A stretch of DNA of 53,033 nucleotides from contig CAMDED010000039.1 of NCBI GenBank assembly GCA_945893365.1, positions 1-53,033 on the forward strand. Reading direction: 5' to 3'. A program made the translations under genes and the position numbers. Of the stretch, positions 34,179 to 42,180 are shown piece by piece (position 1 is the first letter of the stretch; the number at the start of each line of letters is the position of its first letter). Origin of the DNA: Candidatus Sulfopaludibacter sp. SbA3. GTDB lineage: Bacteria > Acidobacteriota > Terriglobia > Bryobacterales > Bryobacteraceae. The notes beneath the pieces were generated by a model. The model had not been told where the DNA came from. It ran no database searches and saw only the letters and a program-made list of their open reading frames with translations.

Positions 34179-35246
34179 GTGACCGCCATTTTGCGTGCTT
34201 TCGGATGGGACGAAGCTTTCGAGGCGAGTTATGCCTCCTGCGCCGGCGTCCACGGCCGCATGGCTCAAGCTCAAAACGAGCCGGGGCGCGTTGTCTCGCA
34301 ACATAAGGGCGAATATCGCGTCGTCACCGCTCACGGGGAGATCGCCGCGGAGCCCGCCGGACGCATGCGGTACGAGGATGCCGGGATGCCCGCGGTGGGC
34401 GACTGGGTGGTCCTGCGGGGTCCTCTGATTCAACTTGTTCTGCCGCGGAAAAGTAAATTCTCCCGGCAAGCCGCGGGTACGAAGACGGAAGAGCAGGTGG
34501 TCGCCGCGAACGTCGACATCGTATTCCTGGTCTCCGGACTCGACTGCGATTTCAATCCCCGCCGTATCGAACGCTATCTGGCCATGGCTTACGAGAGCGG
34601 CGCCCAGCCCGTCCTGGTGTTGAACAAGACCGATGCCGCGGGCGAACGCTTGCCGGAGTTTCTGCGGGACGCGGAACGGGCCGCTCCCGGTGTGGCCGTG
34701 ATTGCCGTGAGCGCGGCGCGCGACCCGGAGCTTGAGGCTTTCGCGCCTTACCTCGCGCCGGGCCGGACGCTCGCGCTGCTTGGTTCCTCGGGCGTGGGGA
34801 AGTCCACGCTGATCAATCGTCTGGCCGGCGCTGAAATATTTAAGACGCAGGCCGTCCGCGAGAGCGATAGTCACGGACGCCATACGACGTCGGCCCGGCA
34901 ATTGATCGTGCTTCCATCGGGCGCGCTGATGCTCGACACACCGGGCATGCGCGAGCTGCAATTGTGGGGCGGCGACGAGGGAATTCATCAGACTTTCGAG
35001 GATATCGAGGCGGCTGCCCGCCAATGCTACTACGGCGATTGCACGCATGCCTCCGAGCCTGGCTGCGCGGTCGCCAAGGCTTTGCTCGACGGATCGATCT
35101 CCGCCGCACGGTTTGAGAATTACCTCAAGTTGCAGCGCGAAGCCCGCAGGCAGCGTCTCCGCGCCGACCAGCATGCGGCCCAGGCCGAGAAGAAAAAGCT
35201 GAAACAAATGTTTCGCAACTTTGACCGCGGCAAGCACCGCTGGTGA
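34179..35246 (+). CDS. rsgA: Ribosome small subunit-dependent GTPase A
   Basis: A 355-residue circularly permuted GTPase that acts late in 30S assembly. The N-terminal OB fold (about 20-100) contains GDWVVLR. The GTPase motifs occur in the permuted order NKTD (149-152, G4), GSSGVGKSTLIN (202-213, G1) and DTPGMREL (253-260, G3), with HTTS as the switch region. The zinc knuckle has Cys283, Cys288, His290 and Cys296 in CYYGDCTHASEPGC. The start is a GTG at 34179. An extra N-terminal segment and a C-terminal basic tail (KKLKQMFRNFDRG) are normal for the long form. Stand-alone gene. Confidence 0.95.
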   Translation: MTAILRAFGWDEAFEASYASCAGVHGRMAQAQNEPGRVVSQHKGEYRVVTAHGEIAAEPAGRMRYEDAGMPAVGDWVVLRGPLIQLVLPRKSKFSRQAAGTKTEEQVVAANVDIVFLVSGLDCDFNPRRIERYLAMAYESGAQPVLVLNKTDAAGERLPEFLRDAERAAPGVAVIAVSAARDPELEAFAPYLAPGRTLALLGSSGVGKSTLINRLAGAEIFKTQAVRESDSHGRHTTSARQLIVLPSGALMLDTPGMRELQLWGGDEGIHQTFEDIEAAARQCYYGDCTHASEPGCAVAKALLDGSISAARFENYLKLQREARRQRLRADQHAAQAEKKKLKQMFRNFDRGKHRW

Positions 35247-35306
35247 GAGGTAAAATCGGCCGCGCTTGCCAACGGAGACACGCTTGCGTCACACTGAACG
35301 TAGTTC

Positions 35307-35939
35307 ATGCCTGAATTCTGTACTTGCGGCGCCCAGTTGCCGCCCGACGCGCGTTTCTGCCATCGCTGCGGCAAGCCGCAGCGGGAGGAGATTGTAGAGG
35401 CCCCCGCCGAGACCGCTCCGGTTCACCCGGTCAGGGCGATTGCCGAAGCGGCGGTCCTGCTTGCTCCCCTTGCACCGAGTTTCCACAATCCGGTCGCGGT
35501 GCGCGTGGGATTCTTCGCAGCCAGCCTGGCGTCGCTGCTTTCGTCGCTCCCGCTGCTGAATCTGGGATTCATCATCTGGTGGCTCTCGGCGGGATTCTTC
35601 TCGGTTCACTTGTATCGGAAACGCACGGGTCAGTCGCTTTCGGTGAAGAGCGGCGCGCGGCTCGGCTGGATCACAGGGGTGCTCACGTTTGTCATCTTCA
35701 CCGTTGTGTTTACCATCAGTATCGTCACGGACGATTTCCCCGCGGCGTATCGCGCGAGGCTGAATAGCATGCCCGTGCAGAATCAGGACATGCAGCAGGC
35801 GATGGATCTGCTTCAGACTCCGGCCGGGCTCGCGTTCTTCCTGATTTTTGTGCTGCTGTTTCTCTTCATGCTGGTTACCTCGATGTGCACCGCGGGCGGC
35901 GCGCTCGGCGCCAAGATACTCGAGAAGGAAACGCGGTAA
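35307..35939 (+). CDS. Zinc-ribbon membrane protein
   Basis: A 210-residue protein with a double-CxxC-like zinc ribbon at the N-terminus: Cys5, Cys7, Cys18 and Cys21 in FCTCGAQLPPDARFCHRCG. A proline/glutamate-rich linker follows, then hydrophobic helices near 65-80, 82-105, 128-150 and 180-202. The layout is that of the many small bacterial zinc-ribbon proteins with membrane segments, whose function is generally unknown. The first Cys pair has C-x-C spacing rather than C-x-x-C. It lies 60 bases downstream of rsgA on the same strand, and could be co-transcribed. Confidence 0.75.
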   Translation: MPEFCTCGAQLPPDARFCHRCGKPQREEIVEAPAETAPVHPVRAIAEAAVLLAPLAPSFHNPVAVRVGFFAASLASLLSSLPLLNLGFIIWWLSAGFFSVHLYRKRTGQSLSVKSGARLGWITGVLTFVIFTVVFTISIVTDDFPAAYRARLNSMPVQNQDMQQAMDLLQTPAGLAFFLIFVLLFLFMLVTSMCTAGGALGAKILEKETR

Positions 35940-36075
35940 GAATACGGGGCCCGCCGCTCGTTCAAATATTCCACGATAAGCGTGTCGATTTGGCGGTTCT
36001 TCGTTCGTCGTAATAATAGAGCCAGGTTCGGTTGCCCCGAGAGCCCTGGCTTCGATAAATCCAAAGGAGACAACA

Positions 36076-36513
36076 ATGCGAGTGATGGTAATCGTGAAAG
36101 CCAACAAGAACTCGGAGGCCGGCGTCATGCCGAGCGAGAAACTGCTCACGGACATGGGGAATTTCAACGAGGAGCTGGTGAAAGCCGGCGTGCTGCTCGC
36201 GGGCGAAGGCCTGCACCCAAGCGCGAAGGGCGCGCGCGTCGCGTTTTCGGGAGAAAAGCGCACCGTGGTTGACGGACCCTTCACCGAGACGAAGGAGTTG
36301 ATTGCCGGCTTCTGGCTCTGGCAGGTAAGGTCGATGGAAGAGGCGATTGAATGGGTGAGGCGCTGCCCTAATCCTCATCTCGGGGATTCCGAAATCGAGA
36401 TTCGCCCCGTGTTCGAAGCGGCGGACTTCGGCGCGGAGTTCACGCCCGAGCTCAGGGAGCAGGAAGATCGAATTCGCGCGGAAGCCGAAAAGATCAATGC
36501 CAGGACGTCTTGA
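36076..36513 (+). CDS. YciI/DGPF-domain protein
   Basis: A 145-residue dimeric alpha-beta barrel protein of the YCII/DGPF family. The motif VVDGPFTETKELIAGFWLWQ lies at 64-83 and AIEWVRRCPN follows, both typical for the group found beside ECF sigma factors. AAAGGAGA precedes the ATG at 36076. Function of the family is not established; the conserved linkage with ECF42 sigma factors points to a signalling or regulatory partner. Here the sigma gene starts 52 bases downstream. A C-terminal acidic helix (PELREQEDRIRAEAEKINAR) is an addition over the basic YciI fold. Confidence 0.88.
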   Translation: MRVMVIVKANKNSEAGVMPSEKLLTDMGNFNEELVKAGVLLAGEGLHPSAKGARVAFSGEKRTVVDGPFTETKELIAGFWLWQVRSMEEAIEWVRRCPNPHLGDSEIEIRPVFEAADFGAEFTPELREQEDRIRAEAEKINARTS

Positions 36514-36565
36514 GGGGACAGCGGCGCTTTACGTGAAGGGCTGAAGAATGGTGTGATCGGTTGGA

Positions 36566-37828
36566 GTGATCTCGACCGGTACACACAGCGCGATAGAAGC
36601 GGTCTGGAGAATGGAGTCCGCGCGGCTCATCGCGGGGCTCGCGCGGGTGGTGCGGGATGTCGGTCTGGCTGAGGAGCTGGCGCAGGATGCGCTGGTTGCC
36701 GCGCTCGAACAATGGCCGGGCTCCGGCGTCCCGTGCAACCCTGGCGCGTGGCTCATGACCGCGGCGAAGCGTCGCGCCTTCGATGTCTTGCGCCGGAACA
36801 AGATGATCGGGCGAAAGCACGAGGAACTCGGCTACGAGCTTCAAGCCCGTCAAGAGAGGGCCGCGGTGGACACGCAATTCAATGGCTCCCTGGACGACGA
36901 CCTTCTGCGCCTCATCTTCGCGGCCTGCCATCCGGTTCTCTCCAGGGAGGCGCGCGTTGCGCTTACCCTTCGCGTCGTTGGCGGACTGACGGCAGGGGAG
37001 ATTGCACGCGCTTTCCTCGCCGCGGAGCCGGCCGTGGCCCAGCGAATTGTCCGGGCGAAGCGAGCACTCGCTGAAAAGCGCGTCCCCTTCGAGGTTCCAG
37101 GACCGGCCGAGTTTGCCGGCCGTCTGTCGTCCGTGCTTGAAGTCGTTTATCTGATCTTCAACGAGGGTTACTCCGCGACCGGCGGTGAAGACTGGATGCG
37201 GCCGGCGCTCTGTGAGGAAGCGCTGCGTCTCGGCCGCATCCTGGCCGAACTCACTCCAAAGGAGCCGGAGGTCCACGGTCTCGTCGCGCTGATGGAGATC
37301 CAAGCTTCGCGCGCAAGGGCGCGTGCCGGCCCGGCGGGGCGGATTGTCCGGCTATTCGATCAAAACCGCGCGCGCTGGGATCAACTACTCATCCGACGCG
37401 GTCTCGCCGCTCTTGAAAAAGCGAACGGCCTCATCGATGCGCCCGGTCCTTACGCGCTACAGGCGGCGATCGCCGCCTGTCATGCGCGCGCACGCACTCC
37501 CGAGGAGACCGACTGGTTGGCGATCGTTCGGCTCTACGGGGAGCTTGCCAAATCCACGCCATCCCCGGTCGTCGAGCTGAATCGAGCGGTGGCGGTCTCG
37601 ATGGCCTTTGGTCCACAAGCCGGACTCGACCTTGTCGACTCGTTGGCCTCGGAGCCATCCCTTCAGCGCTACCATTTCTTGCCAAGCGTCCGGGGCGACC
37701 TGCTTGCCAAACTCGGCCGCGCCGATGAAGCGCGTAAGGAATTTGAGCGCGCGGCGTCGCTCACGAGCAACGTCCGCGAGCGCGAGTTCCTCACCGGGCG
37801 AGCACGGGCAACGATACGCGCCGGATGA
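36566..37828 (+). CDS. ECF42-group RNA polymerase sigma factor
   Basis: A 420-residue extracytoplasmic-function sigma factor of the type with an extra C-terminal domain. Region 2 starts with AVWRMESARLIAGLARVVRD and continues with AEELAQDALVAALEQWP and NPGAWLMTAAKRRAFDVLRR. Region 4 is around LTLRVVGGLTAGEIARAFLA. After residue 170 comes the DUF6596/TPR-like extension (VVYLIFNEGYSATGGEDWMR), ending in a helical repeat (LLAKLGRADEARKEFERA). ECF42 members are known to need this extension and to neighbour DGPF genes, as here. No anti-sigma factor is present, which is also usual for the group. The GTG at 36566 is chosen because the helix before ESARL belongs to the fold. Confidence 0.92.
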   Translation: MISTGTHSAIEAVWRMESARLIAGLARVVRDVGLAEELAQDALVAALEQWPGSGVPCNPGAWLMTAAKRRAFDVLRRNKMIGRKHEELGYELQARQERAAVDTQFNGSLDDDLLRLIFAACHPVLSREARVALTLRVVGGLTAGEIARAFLAAEPAVAQRIVRAKRALAEKRVPFEVPGPAEFAGRLSSVLEVVYLIFNEGYSATGGEDWMRPALCEEALRLGRILAELTPKEPEVHGLVALMEIQASRARARAGPAGRIVRLFDQNRARWDQLLIRRGLAALEKANGLIDAPGPYALQAAIAACHARARTPEETDWLAIVRLYGELAKSTPSPVVELNRAVAVSMAFGPQAGLDLVDSLASEPSLQRYHFLPSVRGDLLAKLGRADEARKEFERAASLTSNVREREFLTGRARATIRAG

Positions 37829-38071
37829 CCGGGCGCCCGACAGCCCGACCGTCACTACGGGAAGGGGCCACATCGACATCACGAGGATCACAATCGGCTG
37901 GTGGTTGTTTCGAAGCTTCCGTTCGAGCATTGCAAGTGGACGCACAGCACGATCTCCAAACAGCGGGCTTGGCGGGGGAAATGCTCCGCGTGATCACGGG
38001 CACGGCTCTGCGGCTCGGCGTAGCTACACTGGCTCGTTGACGAGCCGACGGCCTTCAATTCAATAGGCCGC
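37829..38071. other. Intergenic DNA downstream of the sigma gene
   Basis: Several open frames overlap here but none has a supported start or a recognised protein. The + frame ending at 38040 contains a helix-like run (LQVDAQHDLQTAGLAGEML) without known relatives to me. I read the stretch as remnant DNA leading into the mobile-element debris that follows. Confidence 0.3.
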
Positions 38072-38260
38072 TTAGACGCGCCGGGCTGAGGGCGCTGTTC
38101 GGACGATAAAACAATCTCCACTCATGACGAGCGGGGTAACCAATCCGCTGCGTATCGTGGAAGTGGATTTCGTTCGGCACTTCCGGCGCCGGACGGCGGC
38201 CAGAGCGGCAAGACCGAGGAACGACAGAGCAACCGTGGACGGTTCTGGAATCTGGGAGTC
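38072..38260 (-). pseudogene. PEP-CTERM protein, truncated C-terminal remnant
   Basis: On the minus strand from about 38257, SQIPEPSTVALSFLGLAALA followed by AVRRRKCRTK is a clear PEP-CTERM tail (Pro-Glu-Pro, hydrophobic helix, basic cluster). Upstream of it (higher coordinates) the frame runs into the opposite-strand transposase remnant, so the N-terminal part of the gene is gone. After the basic cluster the frame runs on for about 30 residues instead of stopping, suggesting a lost stop or a frameshift. The fragment is a scar of a surface protein gene cut by an insertion. Confidence 0.65.
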
Positions 38261-38782
38261 CAGATATCGACCGACGTGCTGGCATTCGATACAACCAACT
38301 TTGACACGCCCATCGCGACCACCACACCGGGAGAACTGGCGCGGCGAGGTCGTGCCAAAAGCAAGCGAAGCGATCTGCGCGTGGTGGGACTGGCGGCTCT
38401 GGTAAGCGAGACCGGAAATGTGCCGTTGCTGCACCGCACCTACCCCGGCAACGGATCGGACCGGACGGTGCTCGCTGAGTGTCTGAACGCACTGGGCAAA
38501 CTGTACGATGCTTCGGACAATGCCGAGGAGCGCACCCGGCCGTCCTGCCGCACTTTGGTGCGCGACGGCGGATCGTGGAGCGAACAATTGGAACTCGATC
38601 TGGGTGTCGCAGGCTGCTATACCCTGATCTCGCTGCCTTTGAGTCATAGCGCCTCGTAGTTAGCGCTGGAGCCGGCAGCGCGGCGAGGAGCGATGAAGTC
38701 TCTGGGAGGGAAGTTGGAACAGGTCCGTGCGGCACGGGTGAGGACGCGGGTGGGCGAACTGGACCGCACCCTCGCGAGCTAA
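38258..38782 (+). pseudogene. IS1634/IS4-type transposase remnant with in-frame stop
   Basis: The frame from LGVQISTDVLAFDTTNFDT onwards contains FDTTNFDT, the first catalytic-Asp motif of IS4/IS1634-type DDE transposases, then LARRGRAKSKRSDLRVVGLA, LLHRTYPGNGSD and LVRDGGSWSEQLELDL. It is stopped by a TAG at 38657-38659 after SLPLSHSAS, and the same frame continues with LALEPAARRGAMKSLGGKLE and ends at a TAA at 38780-38782. The continuity of the frame argues for a point nonsense mutation. The 5' end joins the PEP-CTERM remnant and no inverted repeat is seen. The copy cannot make an active transposase. Confidence 0.75.
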
Positions 38783-38805
38783 CCATAGTAAGACTATGGT
38801 AGTCT
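38782..38805. promoter_or_regulatory. Palindromic operator upstream of padR
   Basis: Two overlapping inverted repeats lie just before padR: ACCATAG-5 bases-CTATGGT at 38782-38800, and AGACTA-TGG-TAGTCT at 38791-38805. The pair ends 10 bases before the ATG at 38816. PadR regulators bind palindromes of this size and usually repress their own gene; the position, overlapping the expected promoter, fits autorepression. Binding is inferred. Confidence 0.65.
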
Positions 38806-38815
38806 AACTATACGA

Positions 38816-39142
38816 ATGCGAACCGAAATCCCTCCCGGCACTCTGTACATGCTAATCCTCAAGTCGCTCGCGCTTCTGGGCGCGCAGCACGGCTATGGTA
38901 TCGCCCTGCACATCCAGCAAGTCACAGGGGACGTCCTGCAGGTGGAGGAAGGTTCGCTCTACCCGGCCTTGCAGCGCATGCTGCTTAAAGGATGGGTAAA
39001 AGCGGAATGGCGGCAGACGGAGAACAAACGCCGGGCGAGGTACTACACGCTCACGCCCGCGGGCCGCAAACAACTGGTCGCGGAGGTTCGCGAGTTCGAG
39101 CGGGCGATGGCCGCGATCCGCCGTGTGATTCAACCCGTATAG
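38816..39142 (+). CDS. PadR-family transcriptional regulator
   Basis: A 108-residue winged-helix protein. PPGTLYMLILKSLALLGAQH followed by GYGIALHIQQ is the start of the PadR winged helix, EEGSLYPALQRMLLKGWVKA is the recognition part, and RARYYTLTPAGRKQLVAEV the wing. The protein is of the small PadR class, with a short C-terminal dimerisation helix. Its promoter carries the palindrome at 38782-38805. In Acidobacteriota these regulators usually precede an orphan duplicated permease (ADOP) gene; here that gene is broken, so the regulator may now control only itself or distant targets. Confidence 0.92.
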   Translation: MRTEIPPGTLYMLILKSLALLGAQHGYGIALHIQQVTGDVLQVEEGSLYPALQRMLLKGWVKAEWRQTENKRRARYYTLTPAGRKQLVAEVREFERAMAAIRRVIQPV

Positions 39143-39145
39143 GAG

Positions 39146-39480
39146 GGAACAACGGCTGAATTGTTGAGGAACCGGCGGGGCTGCTTCGTCGCGACGATAT
39201 CGGCTCCGGCTTGCACGAAGAGATCGAAGCCCATCTCGAAATGAAGGCTTCGGCGACGAACGATCCGCACGCCGCGCGCCGCCAATTTGGAAACACGGCT
39301 CTGCTGCCCGAAGGTGCGCGGGCGGCGTAGGGATGGCCGCGAATCGAGGCGTGGCGGCGACGTCGGTCTGGCGCCGCGCGCGCCGCGCGGTGAGACGGAA
39401 CGCGAGCTGGGAACGACTTTGCTCGGCTGCCGCTCCATGCCCGTGCTGGTGGCTCGTCGCGAGCGAAATGATCGCCGTGA
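39146..39480 (+). pseudogene. ADOP-type macrolide-export permease remnant
   Basis: The frame starting at 39181 (LLRRDDIGSGLHEEIEAHLE, then MKASATNDPHAARRQFGNTA) matches the N-terminal cytoplasmic domain of acidobacterial duplicated orphan permeases, with the E-x-x-x-H-L-E-M and R-R-x-F-G-N-x elements. A TAG at 39328-39330 interrupts it, and the same frame continues GWPRIEAW, which fits the W-G-W-x-x-I-E motif of the family, so the TAG probably replaced a TGG. No proper start codon is found and an earlier frame change near 39160-39180 is likely. The membrane domains are missing. The end coordinate is approximate. Confidence 0.6.
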
Positions 39481-39554
39481 ATCTCAACGACGAGGCCCGC
39501 GCTACTCAGTTCCGTTCGGATTCCAGCGACCGATCGACAAAGAATACGGCGCCA

Positions 39555-40208
39555 TCAGGCGGCTTCGCAGCGGATGGCTTCTTCGATCTCACCGATCTCC
39601 AAACGGAAGTCCTGCGCCAGATCCGCGGCCGAATCGCCGGCCTTATATCGCTCGTAGATGGATGAAACCGGTATTCCGGTTCCATCGATCACGGGCCGGC
39701 CGAAGGAAATCGCCGGATTCATGACTGCGACGCGGGGGTCAGTCGCCGGAGCCGCCTCCGTCTGCGTGTCCCGAGTGAAAGGATAAAGCTTGACGGGGAG
39801 CCCCTTCGCGTCCCGTTCGATTCGCTTGAGGTAAACGCCGATGATTTCCTTCATCGCTCGCTGGCCCTCCAGAGAGGCGTTGATCAGGTCGCCATCGCGC
39901 TCCACGAAAAGGTCCAGACCGTCTGTCTGGAAGGATTGATCGATGAGTGGATGTTCGACCCGAAACTGGCGATGCACGCAGTCGAGCGCGCGGCGGACCG
40001 TCGGAAGCTTCACGCCGTGGCGGCGGCGAATCGCCGCGAGGACATGTGCCTCTACGAGTTTATGAAGGACAAATACTTCCTTTCGGAATCGTCCAGATTG
40101 ATCGGCGGCCCAGACCGTTTCGACTGTCCAACGACCGGGTACAGCGGCCTGCGACCAACTGCGCGGGGTTCCTTCCGGCATGCGCAGATAATGGGCAGCT
40201 TCAGCCAC
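39555..40208 (-). CDS. DUF433-domain antitoxin-like protein, frame-disrupted
   Basis: A 217-residue frame, one continuous ORF. The N-terminus (AEAAHYLRMPEGTPRSW) is a helix-turn-helix, and the end (VMNPAISFGRPVIDGTGIPV, then SSIYERYKAGDSAADLAQDF) is a typical DUF433 antitoxin domain. The part between about residues 21 and 50 does not look like the family, whereas the overlapping frame over 40058-40150 reads PLYPVVGQSKRSGPPINLDD and then SERKYLSFIN, which leads smoothly into LVEAHVLAAIRRRHGVKLP of the main frame. I infer two compensating frameshifts. The GTG start also lies late; an older start is probably around 40270. No toxin gene (for example DUF5615) is next to it. Confidence 0.65.
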   Translation of the reverse strand: MAEAAHYLRMPEGTPRSWSQAAVPGRWTVETVWAADQSGRFRKEVFVLHKLVEAHVLAAIRRRHGVKLPTVRRALDCVHRQFRVEHPLIDQSFQTDGLDLFVERDGDLINASLEGQRAMKEIIGVYLKRIERDAKGLPVKLYPFTRDTQTEAAPATDPRVAVMNPAISFGRPVIDGTGIPVSSIYERYKAGDSAADLAQDFRLEIGEIEEAIRCEAA

Positions 40209-40494
40209 CGAGTAGGCTGGCGCCAGACGGAGATCTCCAGTGGCCTTGAAGCCATTTCTTTTCTTTCAAACATTATCGATCTACCTTCCTGGGTAAACAA
40301 GCCGAATCTTTGAACTACTCCACGAGGGTCGTCGCCGGTGCGGTGCTACGCGGCACATCCCGAAGCGACCGGCGTTTACCGGGAGTAATCTGTCGTGAGC
40401 GGTTGCGAGACTCCAATTCCCGAACGACTTGGGGATCGCCGCGCCCGAAACTGAGTTGCCGAGTATGCCGTTCATCAGGCAAACGTCTCCGGCC

Positions 40495-42180
40495 TCACCG
40501 CCGATTCTTCTCGCGCGAGATCCCCTTCCCCTCCACGACCGTAATGAACGCGTTTGCCTTCACACCCGTCAAGGTCTCCTTCGCTCCGCTCGGCCACTCG
40601 ATGTCCAAGCGGTCCACCAACTGCCCTTGTCCCAGCCCGAAGTGCAGGCGCAAATCGCTCTGTGACATAAACGTCGAACCCGATCGAACCTCGTCGACCA
40701 GCGTCCGCCCACCCACAGCCGCTTTCACCCGCGCGCCGATTGCGCTGCGATTCGACTTCGTGCCCACCAGCCGCACGTTCAAGAACCGGTTCCGATTCCC
40801 ACCCTCGTTGCGGAGCAGGCTGGGACGGTCGTTCATGTTCATGATCGCCAGATCCACGTCTCCGTCGTTGTCGCAATCCCCGGCCGCCAGACCCCGCCCC
40901 GAATGTTCCGCGCTCACGCCGCCGCCGCTCGTCAGCGACACGTTCTCAAATCGCCGTCCATCGCGGTTGCGGAACAGCAGCCGCCGCTGGTTGAATCCCG
41001 CGTCCTTCACGTTCGGATAGACGTGGCCGTTTACCAGAAAAAGGTCCGGCCTCGTATCGTTGTCGTAATCGATAAACGCGGCTCCCCAACCGAGAAAACG
41101 CGTCACCGCCCCCAGTCCGGCAGACCCAGTCATCTCCGTGAAACTTCCGTCGCCATTGTTCCGGTAAAGGTTCGGCGTGTCGTCGATGAAGTTCGTCTTG
41201 GCCAAATCCAGGCGTCCGTCACCGTCGTAATCGCCGGCGCTCGTGCCCATGCCGGCCTGTTCGCGCCCGTCTTCGCTGTAGGCGACACCCGCCTCAACGC
41301 CGGTGTCGGTGAACGTGCCGTCACCATTGTTGTGGTAGAGAATGCTCGCTTGCGAATCGACAGCCACGTAGAGATCGGGCCAGCCGTCATGGTCGTAGTC
41401 GAGCGTCGTCACCGACAGCGAGTAGCGTTCTCCCGGCGCCGTGATTCCCGAGGCTTCCGATACGTCCGTAAATTTCACGCGGCCGGCCGCGGAATCGTTC
41501 CGCCAGAGCCGGTTCACGCCGCCCTTCAATCCCCGCGGTCCGCACATTACCGGCTGGTCCTTCCACTTGCACGCGTTCGGCATGCCGGGCGTTGGCGTGT
41601 TCTGCCGGTCGAACTGCACATAGTTCGATACGAATAGATCCAGCTTGCCGTCGCGGTTGTAGTCGGTGAATGCGCAGCCCGTCCCCCAGCGAACGCTGTT
41701 ACGGGACATTCCCGCGGCGGCTGTTACGTCCTCAAAGGAACCCTTACCGGTGTTCCTGTAGAGCACGTCATGTCCCCAGTAAGTGACGAATAGATCCGTG
41801 AATCCGTCATTGTCGATATCGCCCGCGCACACGCCCTGTCCCCAGCCTGTTCGCGTCAGCCCGGACTCGCGGGTTACATCCTTGAAAGTCCCGTGGCCTT
41901 CATTGCGGTAGAGGTGATTGGTTGGCTCCTCTCCCTTGGGGAATCCTTCCAGCCTCGACCCGTTCACCACAAACAAATCCAGGTTGCCGTCGTTATCGTA
42001 GTCGATGAACGCAACGCCCGAGCCTAACGTTTCGACTATGTAGTTCTTCGTGCGCTCGTTGCCGCAGTAAACGACGTCCTTGATGCCCGCTTCAACCGCC
42101 ACATCGAGGTATTGCACGGCATCCGGAGTTTGCGCGAACAGCGCCCCGATAACCAGAAGCGCGGTGTGAGCGGGACGCAT
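40495..42180 (-). CDS. FG-GAP/VCBS repeat protein with ASPIC/UnbV domain (CRTAC1-type)
   Basis: A 561-residue exported protein, with signal peptide MRPAHTALLVIGALFAQ. From about residue 50 it is a string of FG-GAP/VCBS repeats, each with a calcium-binding loop of the type D-Y-D-N-D-G-x-x-D-L: AFIDYDNDGNLDLF, AGDIDNDGFTDLF, AFTDYNRDGKLDLF, TLDYDHDGWPDLY, AGDYDGDGRLDLA and AGDCDNDGDVDLA. The C-terminal 100 residues form an ASPIC/UnbV domain (VRLVGTKSNRSAIGARVKAA, then EVRSGSTFMSQSD and LDIEWPSG). These proteins are probably surface-exposed and bind calcium and perhaps polymers; function is not known. It starts directly after the stop of its paralogue at 42181. Confidence 0.9.
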   Translation of the reverse strand: MRPAHTALLVIGALFAQTPDAVQYLDVAVEAGIKDVVYCGNERTKNYIVETLGSGVAFIDYDNDGNLDLFVVNGSRLEGFPKGEEPTNHLYRNEGHGTFKDVTRESGLTRTGWGQGVCAGDIDNDGFTDLFVTYWGHDVLYRNTGKGSFEDVTAAAGMSRNSVRWGTGCAFTDYNRDGKLDLFVSNYVQFDRQNTPTPGMPNACKWKDQPVMCGPRGLKGGVNRLWRNDSAAGRVKFTDVSEASGITAPGERYSLSVTTLDYDHDGWPDLYVAVDSQASILYHNNGDGTFTDTGVEAGVAYSEDGREQAGMGTSAGDYDGDGRLDLAKTNFIDDTPNLYRNNGDGSFTEMTGSAGLGAVTRFLGWGAAFIDYDNDTRPDLFLVNGHVYPNVKDAGFNQRRLLFRNRDGRRFENVSLTSGGGVSAEHSGRGLAAGDCDNDGDVDLAIMNMNDRPSLLRNEGGNRNRFLNVRLVGTKSNRSAIGARVKAAVGGRTLVDEVRSGSTFMSQSDLRLHFGLGQGQLVDRLDIEWPSGAKETLTGVKANAFITVVEGKGISREKNRR

